DNA of 64,000 bases from Sphingomonas sp. H160509 (GCF_024124765.2 NZ_JAMXSR020000001.1:124001-188000); one strand, 5' to 3'; shown: positions 16,937-26,676, numbered from the stretch's first letter. Made by a program: numbers and translations. The notes: generated by a model not told the origin, from the letters alone.

Positions 16937-19900
16937 ATGCACTCGATCGCATCCGTTAAATCGGCATCCGGCGCCGCAAAATATTTCACCAAGGACGATT
17001 TCGTCAGCGGCGAATATTACACCGACGAGAAGGCCGGTGACGTCAGCATGTGGGGCGGTGAAGGCGCTACCGCAGCTGGCCTTACCGGCACCGTTTCGCA
17101 GGAGGCATTTGCAAAGGCGCTGAGCGGTGAGCTGCCATCTGGTGAGAAGGTCGAGGTCAGGGACGGTCGGCGTCCCGGTTTCGACCTGACCTTTTCCGCT
17201 CCGAAGTCGGTGTCGGTAATGGCCTATATCGCTGGGGATAAGCGGATCCTCGGCCCCGATGGTGCCCAGACCAAAGCGGTTCAGCAAACCATGGCCTGGG
17301 TCGAGAAGAATATCGCGGCCGGCCGGATCACCAAGGACGGCAAGACCGAAACGTTAAAGACCGGGAATCTGGTCTATGCACTGTTTCAGCACGACACGAG
17401 CCGGGCGCTCGATCCTCAAGCGCATATCCACGCGATTGTCGCCAACATGACGCAGATGCCCGACGGCAAATGGCAGGCCCTGGATGCCCAAAAGCTATGG
17501 GCCAGCAACACCGTTATCGGCTCGATCTACCATAGCTTCCTCCGCAACGAGCTGGAGAAGCTTGGCTATCAGACCCGGATGGACGGTAAGCATGGCACGT
17601 TCGAGATTGTCGGCGTCCCAAAAGCGGTTCTGGAAGTCTTCAGCCAGCGACGCGAACAGATCATGGAAAAGGCGGCCGAGCTAGGCATCGTCTCGCCAAA
17701 GGGTCGTGATGGCGTAACCGTCAACACGCGCGATCCAAAGCTGAATGTCGAAGACCGCGACGGGCTCGTTCTCGACTGGATGGCGAAAGCAGCGGAGCAA
17801 GGCTTTGACGGCAAGAAACTGCTCGAGGGAGCGTTAGAGAACGCCGCCAAGGCGGAGCAACGAGAGAACGCTGGCCCAATCGGACGCGGCTACACTGTGA
17901 TTGCAGACGCAGTGAAAGTCGCAATGGAGACCGTATCGGGATTGCTACGGTCACCGGACCCACTGGTCGACCGCGGTTTCGTTCGCCTCGCGCAGTCCAC
18001 CGGCCAAGCTAATGCGCAGCTTGCTGTCGCCTCCGCGATCCGCAGTCTCAGTCAACGCGAAGCGGCGTTCGATAAAGACAAGGTCGCCAAGAAGGCCCCT
18101 CGACTTCGGTCTCAAAGGCGTCACCATCGACCATGTCGAGGCGAGGGTCGAGCAGCTCACCGAGAGGGGCAAACTCCTATCCGGAGAGATTACCCACCAA
18201 GGTCAGAAGGTCGATGCGGTCACGACACCAGAAGCGCTTCGGACTGAAGAGAGCATCCTTGCGCGGGTGCAGGGGGGGTAAAGACGCAGGTGCCCCGATC
18301 GTGGCACCCTCGGAAGCGCCAGACCGGCTGCAGGCCGCCTCCCCTCACCCCCTGAACGAAGGACAGCTCGCAGCCGCTACGCTGATCGTCTCGACCTCGG
18401 ATCGCATCGTTGCGGTCCAGGGCATCGCCGGCGCCGGTAAGTCGACCATGCTGCAGGCGGTTGCCCGCGTCGTTGAGTCCGAGGGCAAATCGGTGATGGG
18501 CTTGGCATTCCAGAACAAGATGGTCGCGGACATGAAGGAAGGCATGGCGCGGCCGGACGCCATCCCCACTCGCGAGATGTCCGTCGATCAGATGCAGGAT
18601 TCTGGGGTCAAAGCCGAGACGATCGCTCACTTTATCTGGCATAACGAAAAGCACGTCACCAACCCGAACACGCCGGAGGCTCAGGCGCGTCGTGACGAGT
18701 TGAAGAATACGATCATCGTCGTCGACGAGACGTCGATGGTGTCGAACCGTGACATGCTCAAAATGCTGACGATCGCAGAATCGCTCGGCATCGAGAAAGT
18801 CGCACTGATCGGCGATCGCCAGCAGCTCCTCCCGATCGATGCCGGCAAGGCCTTTGCCATGATGCAAGCCGACAAGATCGGCATGGCTCGCATGGATGAC
18901 AACCTTCGCCAGCAGACTGACCAACTGCGCACGGTCGCGGCGCTGGCCAACATCGGCAAGGCGGGGCAGGCCATGAAGGTGCTTGGCGACAAGGTCGTCG
19001 AGCATGAGAATCCATCGGCGCACGCCTCCGACCTGTGGCTGGCCCTGTCACCGGATGAACGTGCCAACACGGCCATTTTCGCGTCGGGCCGCGAGACCCG
19101 TGCAGCGATCAATCAGGCGGTGCAGAAAGGCCTGAAGGACGAGGGCGCGCTCAAAGGTGACGGGCTTTACATCGCCGTCATCCAGAACGTGAACATCGAG
19201 CGTGAGGACCTGCGCTACGCCAAGACCTACGAGAAAGGGCAGCGGCTGGAGATCAAGGGCTCGGTGCCGGAGCTTAAACTCGAACTCGGTGTAGCCGAGG
19301 TGCGGCGAACCTTTGCCAACGGCAAGGTCGAGATCGTCAAAAACGGTAAGTCGATCAAGTTCAGCCCTCAGAAGATCGATCCGATGATCGACAAGGATCG
19401 TATGTCGCTCGCGACGATCGAGACAATCCAGATCCACGAGGGCGACCGGATTCGGTGGACTGATAACGACAAGGAGCGCGGCATCTACAATGCCTCGCTG
19501 GCCACGATCGGCGGCATTGAGAACGGCAAGGTCACGGTCGAACTGGCGAACAAAGACCAGGTCACGCTCGAGAAGAACGACCCGATGATGCAACGGATGG
19601 ACCTCGCCTACGCGCTCAACATGCACATGGCGCAGGGCATCACCGTCAACAAAGCCATCACGGTGATGCAGAGCTTCGAGCGCAATTTGTCGAACCAGCG
19701 GCTCTTCAACGTCGGTGTCACCCGTATTCGCCTCGACCTGACCATGGTCGTCGACAGCCAGCAGAAGCTCGAGATGCAGCTGGATAAAAACCCTGGCGAC
19801 AAAACCTCTTCGCTGGAAAGCCTTGGCCGCCTCGATATCGATGGTGCTGCCGTACAGACCAAAGCGGCCGACGATGCGCTCACCAAAGCAATGGAGAGCC

Positions 19901-20199
19901 TCGACGAGGCGAGCAGCGAGAAGATCCTGATCGATCCCGCCAGCCTCGACATGACCGACCTACCGCCAATGGGCGCGTCAACAACCGACTATTCCGACAT
20001 CAAAAACCTCGATGGGGAAATGCCGTCGATCAAAGACGGCCAGGACGCTGATCGGCGTGATGCTCGCGCCGATCGGAAGGACGACGAACTCGGCATGCGT
20101 CCGCTCGACATGGACGACCTCAGCGCCCTTCCTGCGATGCTGAAATCAAATGAGCAGATCCGCGGGCTTCCAGAGAAAAACCTCAGCTTGGATATGTGA
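16937..20199 (+). CDS. traA: MobF-family conjugative relaxase/helicase, two apparent frameshifts
   Basis: The restored product is about 1086 residues, TrwC/TraI-like. The relaxase domain starts MHSIASVKSASGAAKYF, has DLTFSAPKSVSVMA and the metal-binding histidines in HDTSRALDPQAHIHAI (about 155-168). The helicase part has Walker A GIAGAGKST (about 497), VVDETSMVSNRDM (Walker B) and IGDRQQLLPIDAG, then a C-terminal UvrD-like part with MHMAQGITVNKAI. It would nick oriT, bind the 5' end and unwind the transferred strand. It starts 2 bases after the coupling protein. Frame breaks: one extra C in C4 18096-18099 and one extra G in G7 18272-18278. The gene symbol is generic for this family. Confidence 0.85.
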
Positions 20200-20251
20200 G
20201 CGCAGACATGACGATGGAAAGCTATCCTCTCTCTACAAAGGCCCTCTGACC

Positions 20252-20755
20252 ATGGACAAAAATATCGCGGTCGTGATCGCCTTGCTCGGCGTATTCATGA
20301 TTTTGAAGGCGCTAACTGGCGATGGCGCTAGCAGCGGGGGCAGGCGACCGCAGGCCAAGCGGTTCATGACCCCTCGCGAGCTGGCAATGCTAGATATCCT
20401 TGAACGCTGCCTGCCCGAATACCGCTTTCACGCGCAGGTCGCGATGGGTGCGCTGCTAAAGGCCCCTCCCCGACTGATCGGCAAAAGCCATCCTGCCGAT
20501 CGCAATGCCTTCTCTCAGAAGATCATTGATTTCGTGGCGCAGGACCGAGTGACCGGCGCGATCGTCGCGCTGATCGAGGTCGATGACGCGAGCCACAATG
20601 CGCAGCGAGACAGCCGGCGCGACGCAATGACGTCCCATGCAGGCTACCGCACAATTCGCATCGGCCGCGCTGTCCAGCCCCGGGTCCACGAGGTTCGGGT
20701 CGCAATCGCGCCGCTTTTCCAGGCTCACGCCATTCAAGGGAACGCTTCGTCATGA
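20252..20755 (+). CDS. DUF2726-type protein with N-terminal membrane anchor
   Basis: A 167-residue protein. A single hydrophobic segment (residues 4-20, IAVVIALLGVFMILKAL) is followed by FMTPRELAMLDILERCLPEYRFHAQVAMGALL and later VALIEVDDASHNAQRDSRRD, a pattern of the DUF2726 family, which has a nuclease-like fold. It lies about 50 bases after the relaxase on the same strand, so it is probably part of the transfer operon. Its function is unknown. The ATG at 20252 was chosen because the protein makes family sense only from there. Confidence 0.6.
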   Translation: MDKNIAVVIALLGVFMILKALTGDGASSGGRRPQAKRFMTPRELAMLDILERCLPEYRFHAQVAMGALLKAPPRLIGKSHPADRNAFSQKIIDFVAQDRVTGAIVALIEVDDASHNAQRDSRRDAMTSHAGYRTIRIGRAVQPRVHEVRVAIAPLFQAHAIQGNASS

Positions 20756-20875
20756 ACATTGCCGTCGTTCGCGGACTTCGTGCTTTCGAGTACAATTGGA
20801 TGGCCTCGAGACTACACTTAGTCCCTATCAGAACAGTGTGCCCAACGACACATCGGGAACAGCGGGAGGTGAGCC

Positions 20876-21202
20876 ATGGGGCTGGCTGACCGCGACTATA
20901 TGCGAGCGCCACCCAGGCAACGTGGCCGTACAACCCGTCTCGATGCCGCGCCGACCGACGGTGTCATCTGGGAGGCAACGGTCAACTCTTGGCCTACAGC
21001 CAGACCGCGACACCGCCATCGCCGCCTGATGGGGATAGCATTCTGGATCGCGGGCGGGACTGCGGTCTTCACGGCCCTGTGGGCGATCGCCTGCGCGATG
21101 ATCGGAGCCCAGTGGCACGGCCAAGGCACCACCTTCACGTCGCACACTACGCAAAGCAATTCACATACCGAGGAGGGTAATCATGCAGCACGCCGAAAGT
21201 GA
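20876..21202 (+). CDS. Small membrane protein with DRDYMR start motif
   Basis: A 108-residue protein with one transmembrane segment (about 52-75, GIAFWIAGGTAVFTALWAIACAMI). It starts MGLADRDYMR, very like the start of the gene at 21475 (MGIDDRDYMR), so the two share an N-terminal motif on otherwise different proteins. A strong GGGAGGTGA precedes the ATG. The end overlaps the next gene by 20 bases. Function unknown. Confidence 0.6.
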   Translation: MGLADRDYMRAPPRQRGRTTRLDAAPTDGVIWEATVNSWPTARPRHRHRRLMGIAFWIAGGTAVFTALWAIACAMIGAQWHGQGTTFTSHTTQSNSHTEEGNHAARRK

Positions 21203-21485
21203 ACCGTCGTCGGCCGAGCTGCTGACGCCTGATGCGCCGTCCGACACGGACTTGGCGGTCAGCTTCCGGACTCAGTCATTCCACCTGATGCAAGCGCATC
21301 CCATCGCCGCTGCGCATCTGGTGCTGGCTGCCGCTTCGATCGCGCCCACCTGCGCGGCCGAGCAAGACGTCGCTGACGAGTTTTCGTTCGTCATCGTCGA
21401 TTTCGTCCAGCAACTCGGTGTTCTCCACCGCCGTGCCGTCAACAGGCGGGCACAGGAAAACGCGGGGACTGGTCATGGGCATTGA
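21183..21485 (+). CDS. Small hypothetical protein, 100 aa
   Basis: A 100-residue protein I do not recognise. It is mostly helical and rich in alanine (LMQAHPIAAAHLVLAAASIAPTC), without a clear membrane segment or signal peptide. GGAGGG is positioned well before the ATG. It overlaps both neighbours, suggesting a coupled three-gene set with the two DRDYMR proteins. Confidence 0.5.
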   Translation: MQHAESEPSSAELLTPDAPSDTDLAVSFRTQSFHLMQAHPIAAAHLVLAAASIAPTCAAEQDVADEFSFVIVDFVQQLGVLHRRAVNRRAQENAGTGHGH

Positions 21486-22233
21486 TGACCGCGACTATAT
21501 GCGCGAACGCTATCGGGACCGTCAGGGAAAGGCCGCCGCCAAAACAATCTGGAACGATCGCAAAGCAAGCGTCGAGCATTCGCACGACAAACAAGGAAAA
21601 GCGGTACCGCTTGGCAGCGCGAGTTGGATCGGAGGCGGTGGCAACGGCAGCGGAGTTGGCCCTGGCTGGTTCGATACAGCCAATCGTCGATTCGAATATC
21701 AAAAGAACCGGCGTCGTCCGAAACGACATGATCGGACGCACCCAGCGCAAAAATGGATATTCCTCATATGCGCGATTCCCATCTTGATCCCCGCCTACCG
21801 TGAGGCAAAACGCTCTGGCTGGTTTCCCGATCGCGTGGCTGAACTGCCCTTCCTAGCGTCCGGAACCGTCACGGTCAATAATAGCGTCGATCCAAAGACG
21901 GCGACGTCGAAAATTGGGGTGACAGCGGCGGATGCAAATGTTGTCGTACAGCTGTTTGATCGGAAGACCGACGTGCACGTCATCTCCGTCTATGTGAACC
22001 GTAACGAGGATGTATCCGTGCCGGTGCCACCCGGCACTTACCGGATGAAAATTATCGAAGGGGACAAATGGCACGGTCCGACGACGTGGTTCGGTACGTC
22101 GACCACCTATGAGACTGTGGTGCGACCGATGGTCTTCACACGGCGAACCAGTCGGATGATCGACTTACATCGGTCGCCGGCTGGCAACCTGCACACCAGC
22201 ATCAACTTTACCAACCCAAAACCGCTCAACTGA
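21475..22233 (+). CDS. DRDYMR-motif membrane-anchored hypothetical protein
   Basis: A 252-residue protein. After MGIDDRDYMRERYRDR comes a basic linker, a single hydrophobic segment (KWIFLICAIPILIPAY, about 105-120), and a 130-residue beta-rich domain (FLASGTVTVNNSVDP..., PVPPGTYRMKIIEGDKW) that should lie outside the cytoplasm. I chose the ATG at 21475 because the motif repeats that of the gene at 20876. It overlaps the previous gene by 11 bases. Function unknown; possibly an envelope part of the transfer apparatus. Confidence 0.6.
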   Translation: MGIDDRDYMRERYRDRQGKAAAKTIWNDRKASVEHSHDKQGKAVPLGSASWIGGGGNGSGVGPGWFDTANRRFEYQKNRRRPKRHDRTHPAQKWIFLICAIPILIPAYREAKRSGWFPDRVAELPFLASGTVTVNNSVDPKTATSKIGVTAADANVVVQLFDRKTDVHVISVYVNRNEDVSVPVPPGTYRMKIIEGDKWHGPTTWFGTSTTYETVVRPMVFTRRTSRMIDLHRSPAGNLHTSINFTNPKPLN

Positions 22234-22248
22234 ACAAGGGGAACACAC

Positions 22249-22792
22249 ATGAATCGGACACTCGCAAGCCTTGGGATGCTTGCGATCGCCCCCCCTCCCC
22301 TCCCCCCTCGCGACGGCGCAAAAGCTCGTTAAGGGCGGCAGCGGCATTGATGGCGACATGGAGGTGCCTTGCGTTGACCGATCGCTAGGGACAATCGCGC
22401 TGAGCTAGAAGCGTACGCGGTGAAGCCTGCCGACGGGCTCTTTGCCGTTATGGTGGCTCTGATTTGGGTGGCTGACGCACAGAGCGGTGGATTCCCGGGT
22501 GTTGCCCCCCTCCCCCTTTGCTGAAGCTGTTGGTGTCTTAGTCGGGCGATCCCCTGCTCGTCGCCTGCGGAGAGGGTTTAGATGGCCTTCAGCGCGAGCG
22601 GCAGCTTGCTGCGGCAATCAGGCTGCGCTGAAGGCGGCAGATTACCTATTGAATGCAAAGCTGCTCTATTCCGACAACGATCCTGGCAGCAGCGGTGGTC
22701 GTCTAACTCCAGCAGGCCACAACGTAGGCCAGTGGCGAGGGTGGATATCCGCAGGATATCCTTTTGATTTGGCCACCATAAGGATATCCAGT
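22249..22792 (+). pseudogene. Decayed CsgG-like secreted protein gene
   Basis: An ATG with AAGGGGAA upstream begins a signal-peptide-like start (NRTLASLGMLAIA). After removing one C from the C7 run at 22289-22295 it continues PLATAQKLVKGG and reaches a CVDRSLGTIAL block, then a stop. Further on, another frame carries QAALKAADYLLNAKLLYSDND. Blocks of this kind (PLGTIAL, IKAADYxL) occur in CsgG-type lipoproteins. Several indels or stops separate them, so I treat it as a remnant. The match is from memory and weak. Confidence 0.35.
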
Positions 22793-22963
22793 TAATATTC
22801 TTTGGGTTGCAATCATCTATTGGACACCATATCCATATGCCACCATATCCATATGCCACCATATCCATATGCCACTATAGGCATAGGCTACCCTATTCAT
22901 AGGCAACCATATCCATATGCAACCATATCGTTAGGCGATCCAAAGGCTGCCAAAAGGATATCC
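22743..22963. repeat. Four GGATATCC palindromes flanking the iteron array
   Basis: The 8-bp palindrome GGATATCC occurs at 22743-22750, 22754-22761, 22782-22789 and 22956-22963, three before and one after the tandem repeats. They lie in the regulatory region of parA and may be binding sites of the partition proteins. Confidence 0.45.
22826..22937. repeat. Seven 16-bp tandem repeats, candidate partition centromere
   Basis: Seven consecutive 16-bp units. Units 1-3 are identical (ACCATATCCATATGCC), unit 6 differs by one base, and units 4, 5 and 7 are diverged (ACTATAGGCATAGGCT, ACCCTATTCATAGGCA, ACCATATCGTTAGGCG). The array ends about 145 bases before the parA start. Iterated repeats upstream of a short ParA and a small RHH partner are the normal form of a type Ib centromere. 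They could instead be replication iterons, but no initiator gene is near. Confidence 0.7.
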
Positions 22964-22997
22964 ATCGTATATGTATTGCGCTATCAATAGGGTTTCG

Positions 22998-23055
22998 ATA
23001 GGCCTCCAGCAGCCTATGCGTGGCCAATCGATCGCAATAGGCAATTAGTAGCCTA
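22998..23055. promoter_or_regulatory. Inverted repeats in the parA leader
   Basis: ATAGGC...GCCTAT at 22998-23017 and TAGGC...GCCTA at 23038-23055 lie between the iterons and the parA ribosome-binding site (GAGG at 23069-23072). The core resembles the ATAGGC parts of the diverged 16-bp units, so the same protein may bind here and repress parA. Confidence 0.45.
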
Positions 23056-23082
23056 GTAAAATGTTAATGAGGAAACGCAGGC

Positions 23083-23766
23083 ATGCCAGCGATATCAGTA
23101 GCAAACCCGAAAGGGGGTGCCGGCAAAACGACCCTTACGTTCATTCTCGCTGGGGAGTTGGCTCGCAGCGGAGCGTCGGTTGTCGTCGTCGATGCTGATC
23201 CAAACGCGATCATAGCGAAGTGGGGCGCCAGGCGTACCGCTGAGGGGAGGGCACTTCCGTTTGAGATCGTAGCAAGCCCTAAAGAGTCAGAGCTAGTAAA
23301 AGTGCTCGACGCCCTCACAGAGGAGAACGACTTTGTTTTAATCGATCTTGAGGGGACTGCTTCGCGAATGACATCACGAGCGCTTGCCCGCTCTCACTTG
23401 GTACTGATTCCGTTCAATCTCTCGCCGATTGACGCAGAATTAGCAGCTAATGCCGTTGGTTTGATACACGAGGAGGCGGAAGCCTTAGGCCGCGTTATTC
23501 CGTACCGCCTCGTCCGGAGTCGTGACAACGCGGCGATTGAGACGAAATCTGCGAAACGAATTACCTCAGCAATCAAGGACGCTGATCTACCCTTGCTCAG
23601 CAAGGGACTGGTAGAACGAGCGGCTTACCGTGACGTATTCGATTTTGCATCAACATTGGAAGAACTGACCGATGAAAAGACTTCAGGACTTGCGGCAGCC
23701 AAACGAAACGCATTCGAAGTTGCGTACGCAGTCGTAGAGGCTGTGCGTGAGGAGACTGACCGATGA
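23083..23766 (+). CDS. parA: ParA-type partition ATPase (short, type Ib-like)
   Basis: Intact, 227 residues. It has a deviant Walker A at residues 9-17 (PKGGAGKTT), followed by VVVVDADPN and FVLIDLEGTASR (Walker A' and B). It lacks an N-terminal HTH and is of the size of type Ib ParA proteins, whose operators are bound by the small partner instead. It drives plasmid segregation by ATP-dependent nucleoid binding. Its stop overlaps the partner start by ATGA. The upstream repeats form the likely centromere. Confidence 0.9.
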   Translation: MPAISVANPKGGAGKTTLTFILAGELARSGASVVVVDADPNAIIAKWGARRTAEGRALPFEIVASPKESELVKVLDALTEENDFVLIDLEGTASRMTSRALARSHLVLIPFNLSPIDAELAANAVGLIHEEAEALGRVIPYRLVRSRDNAAIETKSAKRITSAIKDADLPLLSKGLVERAAYRDVFDFASTLEELTDEKTSGLAAAKRNAFEVAYAVVEAVREETDR

Positions 23767-24114
23767 GCGGTTATGGGTTCAAGAAGCCTAATGCGGCATC
23801 GGCTGACGAAGTCGCCGACAAAATCAATCTTTCCGGCCTCTCGAAAGCGCCCCTTCGTATCGATCGTGTGAGAGAAGAGGAGGCAGTTGCGCGTGGCGCC
23901 GCAATGGGGTTCGTCGATCGCGCCCAGGGGGAGGGGCGAGAGTGTCTCAGCTCGACCTAGCCGACGTCGGCGGGAAACCGTCGCTCAGGGAAATCTCTTT
24001 ATTAAGGGTCCACAAGAAACACTCGACTGGTTCGTTGAATTTACCAACGAGCGTGGTCACCGCTCTTATTGGCAGGCACTTGAGGAACTGCGGGCACTTA
24101 CCACGAAGGGTTAG
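23763..24114 (+). CDS. parB: Small ribbon-helix-helix centromere-binding partner of ParA, apparent frameshift
   Basis: The restored product is about 116 residues. The N-terminal 60 residues are charged and flexible, a typical ParA-stimulating arm. The C-terminal part (QGNLFIKGPQETLDWFVEF...SYWQALEELRAL) reads as strand-helix-turn-helix, the ribbon-helix-helix fold. This matches ParG-like type Ib partners in plan, not in sequence detail. The frame breaks at GGGGG/GGGG near 23926-23937; deleting one G joins AQGRGES. It overlaps parA by ATGA. The symbol denotes role only. Confidence 0.65.
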
Positions 24115-24197
24115 GATACTTCTAGGCACCGAGCCTCCTGCAAGTAAGGCAAGCGAACGGGCTAATAATCTTCGTGGGTATCCAAAAATCGCACTGG

Positions 24198-25302
24198 CTA
24201 GTTTCGTTTATCGAGACCCCGTGTGAGGAGGCGGTCAATCTCTGCCATTGCGATCTCAAGATCCGCAGCCGCTGCACAAAGCGGACCGTGATCGAGGGAC
24301 GCAGACGGCGACGGAGACGAACCGGGGAGGGCGGGGGGATACCAAACCTCCCGTTTCGAGCCCAACGAGTCTCGCAGCAGCAAGCGCGCGCGCCTGGATA
24401 TCGGCACCGGCGCGCGACAAGCTAAGTGCGCGCATGAGCTGCTTGCGCGTGGTCGGACCGAGCGCCGCCAAAAGCGTCCAAGCCTCAAACGCACGGGCGT
24501 TGCGGGATAAGCCGGCGAGGGCCTCACGACCGCGACCCAACACCGACTCTATGCGCTCCAAATTCGTGAACGCGGCCAACGCTTCATGCGTGCTATGGTC
24601 GACGAGCGCGGCAGCCCGCTGGGCATCCGTGACATCGAGGCGAAAGGCCGTGCGCGGGACTATCCCGGTAACCTGTGGGACGATGCCGCGTGCAACAAGC
24701 ACAAGGTTCAGGGCCCAGCATCCGGCCGGCTCGGACGCAATGTAATGCCGCATCGATCGGGAGGGCAGGGGGAGAAGCGCCTCATGGCCAGCGCCTTCGG
24801 CGAAATCGGGCGCGTGGATCAAAAGGTCGACCGCAGCCGCAGCGCGCGCCAGCCCGTGGAGCGGATGATCCGGACCAACGTACGCCACTCCGCAGGCGCA
24901 GGTGAGGGGGCCACCGGCAGCCGCCTGCGCCACCGCGTCCTGGGCGGCGTTGAGCAATGCCAGCGCATCCGTCTCGAAACCGCGCGTAGCGTTGACCATG
25001 CGAACGACCACCGTCGCAGCGTCGGCAATTGCTGGTTCCCCGTGTGCAGCAAGCCAGAGCACGACGGCGTCGCGGCGGGGGTCGTCGGTCAGGAGGATCG
25101 ACAGGGCGTCTGTAGAGGGCTGATGGGCGGGGCCGACGTCGCCAATGCCGGCATCGCGTCGATACGCGCGCCACGCGTCGGCCACGGTAGCGAGGCTCGC
25201 AACCTTGCGCATTTCTGGGGAGGCAAAGCGGATAGCACCCGCCAATCGACCGAGCGCGTAGCCGAGCGAAGCTTGATCAGCGGACGTCATCGTGGCAACC
25301 AT
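24198..25302 (-). CDS. Hypothetical protein with C-terminal winged-helix-like region, apparent frameshift
   Basis: The restored product is about 367 residues. I do not recognise the family. The N-terminal 250 residues are alanine-rich and helical. FEAWTLLAALGPTTRKQLMRALSLSRAGADIQ (about 285-316) looks like a helix-turn-helix. Removing one base from the plus-strand G6 run at 24333-24338 continues the protein to IAMAEIDRLLTRG. A CAC-Gx-AYVG stretch near 145 might hold a metal. It points away from the tyrosine recombinase at 25441, sharing a 138-base promoter region with it, so it may be its regulator; that is inference. Confidence 0.5.
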
Positions 25303-25354
25303 ATGCTAGTAATCACGCAATCACTAGGCCGTGCTATCCGCCAATTATATGCAC

Positions 25355-25379
25355 TTACCATAATCGGACATTATGGTAA
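25355..25379. repeat. Perfect inverted repeat, candidate recombination core site
   Basis: TTACCATAAT (25355-25364) and ATTATGGTAA (25370-25379) are perfect inverted arms around a 5-base spacer, CGGAC. The site lies 61 bases before the start of a tyrosine recombinase gene. Two inverted arms of about 10 bases around a short spacer is the form of a tyrosine-recombinase crossover site. An operator is the alternative. Confidence 0.5.
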
Positions 25380-25440
25380 CTACATGAATGTGCTACGAAG
25401 CCGGAATGCAGGGTAAATCGGACCAGCGGGCAGGTGCCGC

Positions 25441-26676
25441 ATGAGCGAAATCATCGTCCACCGCACCGACGGGCAGGGGCTTCCGGTCAGGGCACGACAT
25501 GGGGTGGTCGAGCCGATCGATGCCCGCGTTACCCGGTTGCTGGGTCTTGCGCTGCCCGCTGATGCTGGCCCTGTCAGCGAGATCGGCTTCGCCGCGCAAC
25601 TTGGCGCGATGGCAGCAGCGAGCAAGGCGGCACTGGCTTCGGACCTGACCTGCTATCTGCGTTGGTGTGAGGACATCCGTGTCGCCCCGCTGCCCGCTGA
25701 GCCCGAAAACCTGGTCCGCTACGTCGCTATGCTCGAGACGCGCGGCGCCAAGCCCGCGACGGTCGCACGGCGGGTCGCCAGTCTTGCCACCGCACACGGC
25801 CTGTCAGGGATGCAGGAGAGGGGGCATGCGCCCACCAGCCACGTCATGGTCCGCGCCGCCCTCAAGGGCATGCGCCGACGGCGTGGCGCTGCTCAGCGTC
25901 AGGCTGCCCCGTTGCGCTTCGGGGCCTCGCTAGACCCCCATACCAAGGGGTTCACGCTGACCGCGCTGCTCGGTGCCTGTGGCGGCGATTTGCAGGGCTT
26001 GCGCGATGCTGCACTACTGTCGCTCGGCTATGATGCGGGATTGCGCGTCAGTGAACTCGTCGCGGTCACCGTCGCGCACATCGATCCGCACAGCGATGGA
26101 TCGGCGCTCCTGTTCATCCCGTCGTCCAAGACCGATCAGGAAGGGCAGGGGGCCTGGGGCTGGCTGTCCGCGGACACTATGCGCCGGGTCGGCGCCTGGC
26201 TGGTCGCGAGCGCGCTTACTGAGGGGCCTGTTTTTCGCCGCGTCGGGGTAGATCGGCGCCGTCTGCGCGCCGCGGTTCCGCCGATGGCGTACGAGGCAAT
26301 CCCGGGGCACACGCGGCACTGGCAGGAGAAGCTCAAGGGGAAGAAGGCCGAACCGGCGAGGACGGTCTACACCGTCGGGACGGCCCCGCTTAGCCGGCAG
26401 GGTGTCAACGGGATCTATCGGCGCGTGGCGCTGAGTGCATTCGATCAGGGGCTGGTCGAGATGCCGATCGCGAAGGTTGAGGAGGCGGCGCGTGCCTTAT
26501 CGAGCCACTCGCTACGCGTCGGGCTTACGCAGGATCTGTTTGCGGCCGGCGAGGACGGTGTTGGCATTGCACAGGCGCTGCGTTGGTCTTCACCGTCGAC
26601 CGCGCTACGCTACGGACGCAAGCTTGCCGCTAGGAGCAATGTTGCGGCACGCGTTCTGTCGCGGATCAGAAGCTAA
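25441..26676 (+). CDS. Tyrosine recombinase, plasmid resolvase-like
   Basis: Intact, 411 residues. An N-terminal core-binding domain (KAALASDLTCYLRWCEDI...TVARRVASLATAHG) precedes the catalytic domain. Visible residues: R in AGLRVSELVAV, K in SSKTDQEGQG, SHSLRVGL (H-x-x-R), LRWSS in place of LGH, and the tyrosine in LRYGRKL. It differs from the two island integrases and lacks their arm-binding domain, so it more likely resolves multimers or moves a small cassette. An inverted repeat just upstream is a candidate target. Confidence 0.85.
   Translation: MSEIIVHRTDGQGLPVRARHGVVEPIDARVTRLLGLALPADAGPVSEIGFAAQLGAMAAASKAALASDLTCYLRWCEDIRVAPLPAEPENLVRYVAMLETRGAKPATVARRVASLATAHGLSGMQERGHAPTSHVMVRAALKGMRRRRGAAQRQAAPLRFGASLDPHTKGFTLTALLGACGGDLQGLRDAALLSLGYDAGLRVSELVAVTVAHIDPHSDGSALLFIPSSKTDQEGQGAWGWLSADTMRRVGAWLVASALTEGPVFRRVGVDRRRLRAAVPPMAYEAIPGHTRHWQEKLKGKKAEPARTVYTVGTAPLSRQGVNGIYRRVALSAFDQGLVEMPIAKVEEAARALSSHSLRVGLTQDLFAAGEDGVGIAQALRWSSPSTALRYGRKLAARSNVAARVLSRIRS

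Noticed and set aside
15867..16952. Long leftward open frame opposite the coupling-protein gene
   Set aside because: It is a shadow of a GC-rich real gene: it mirrors the coupling protein, which has clear Walker motifs, and has no family pattern of its own.
22826..22937. The 16-bp repeats as a CRISPR array
   Set aside because: Units are directly adjacent with no spacers and there are no cas genes; they fit a partition centromere.
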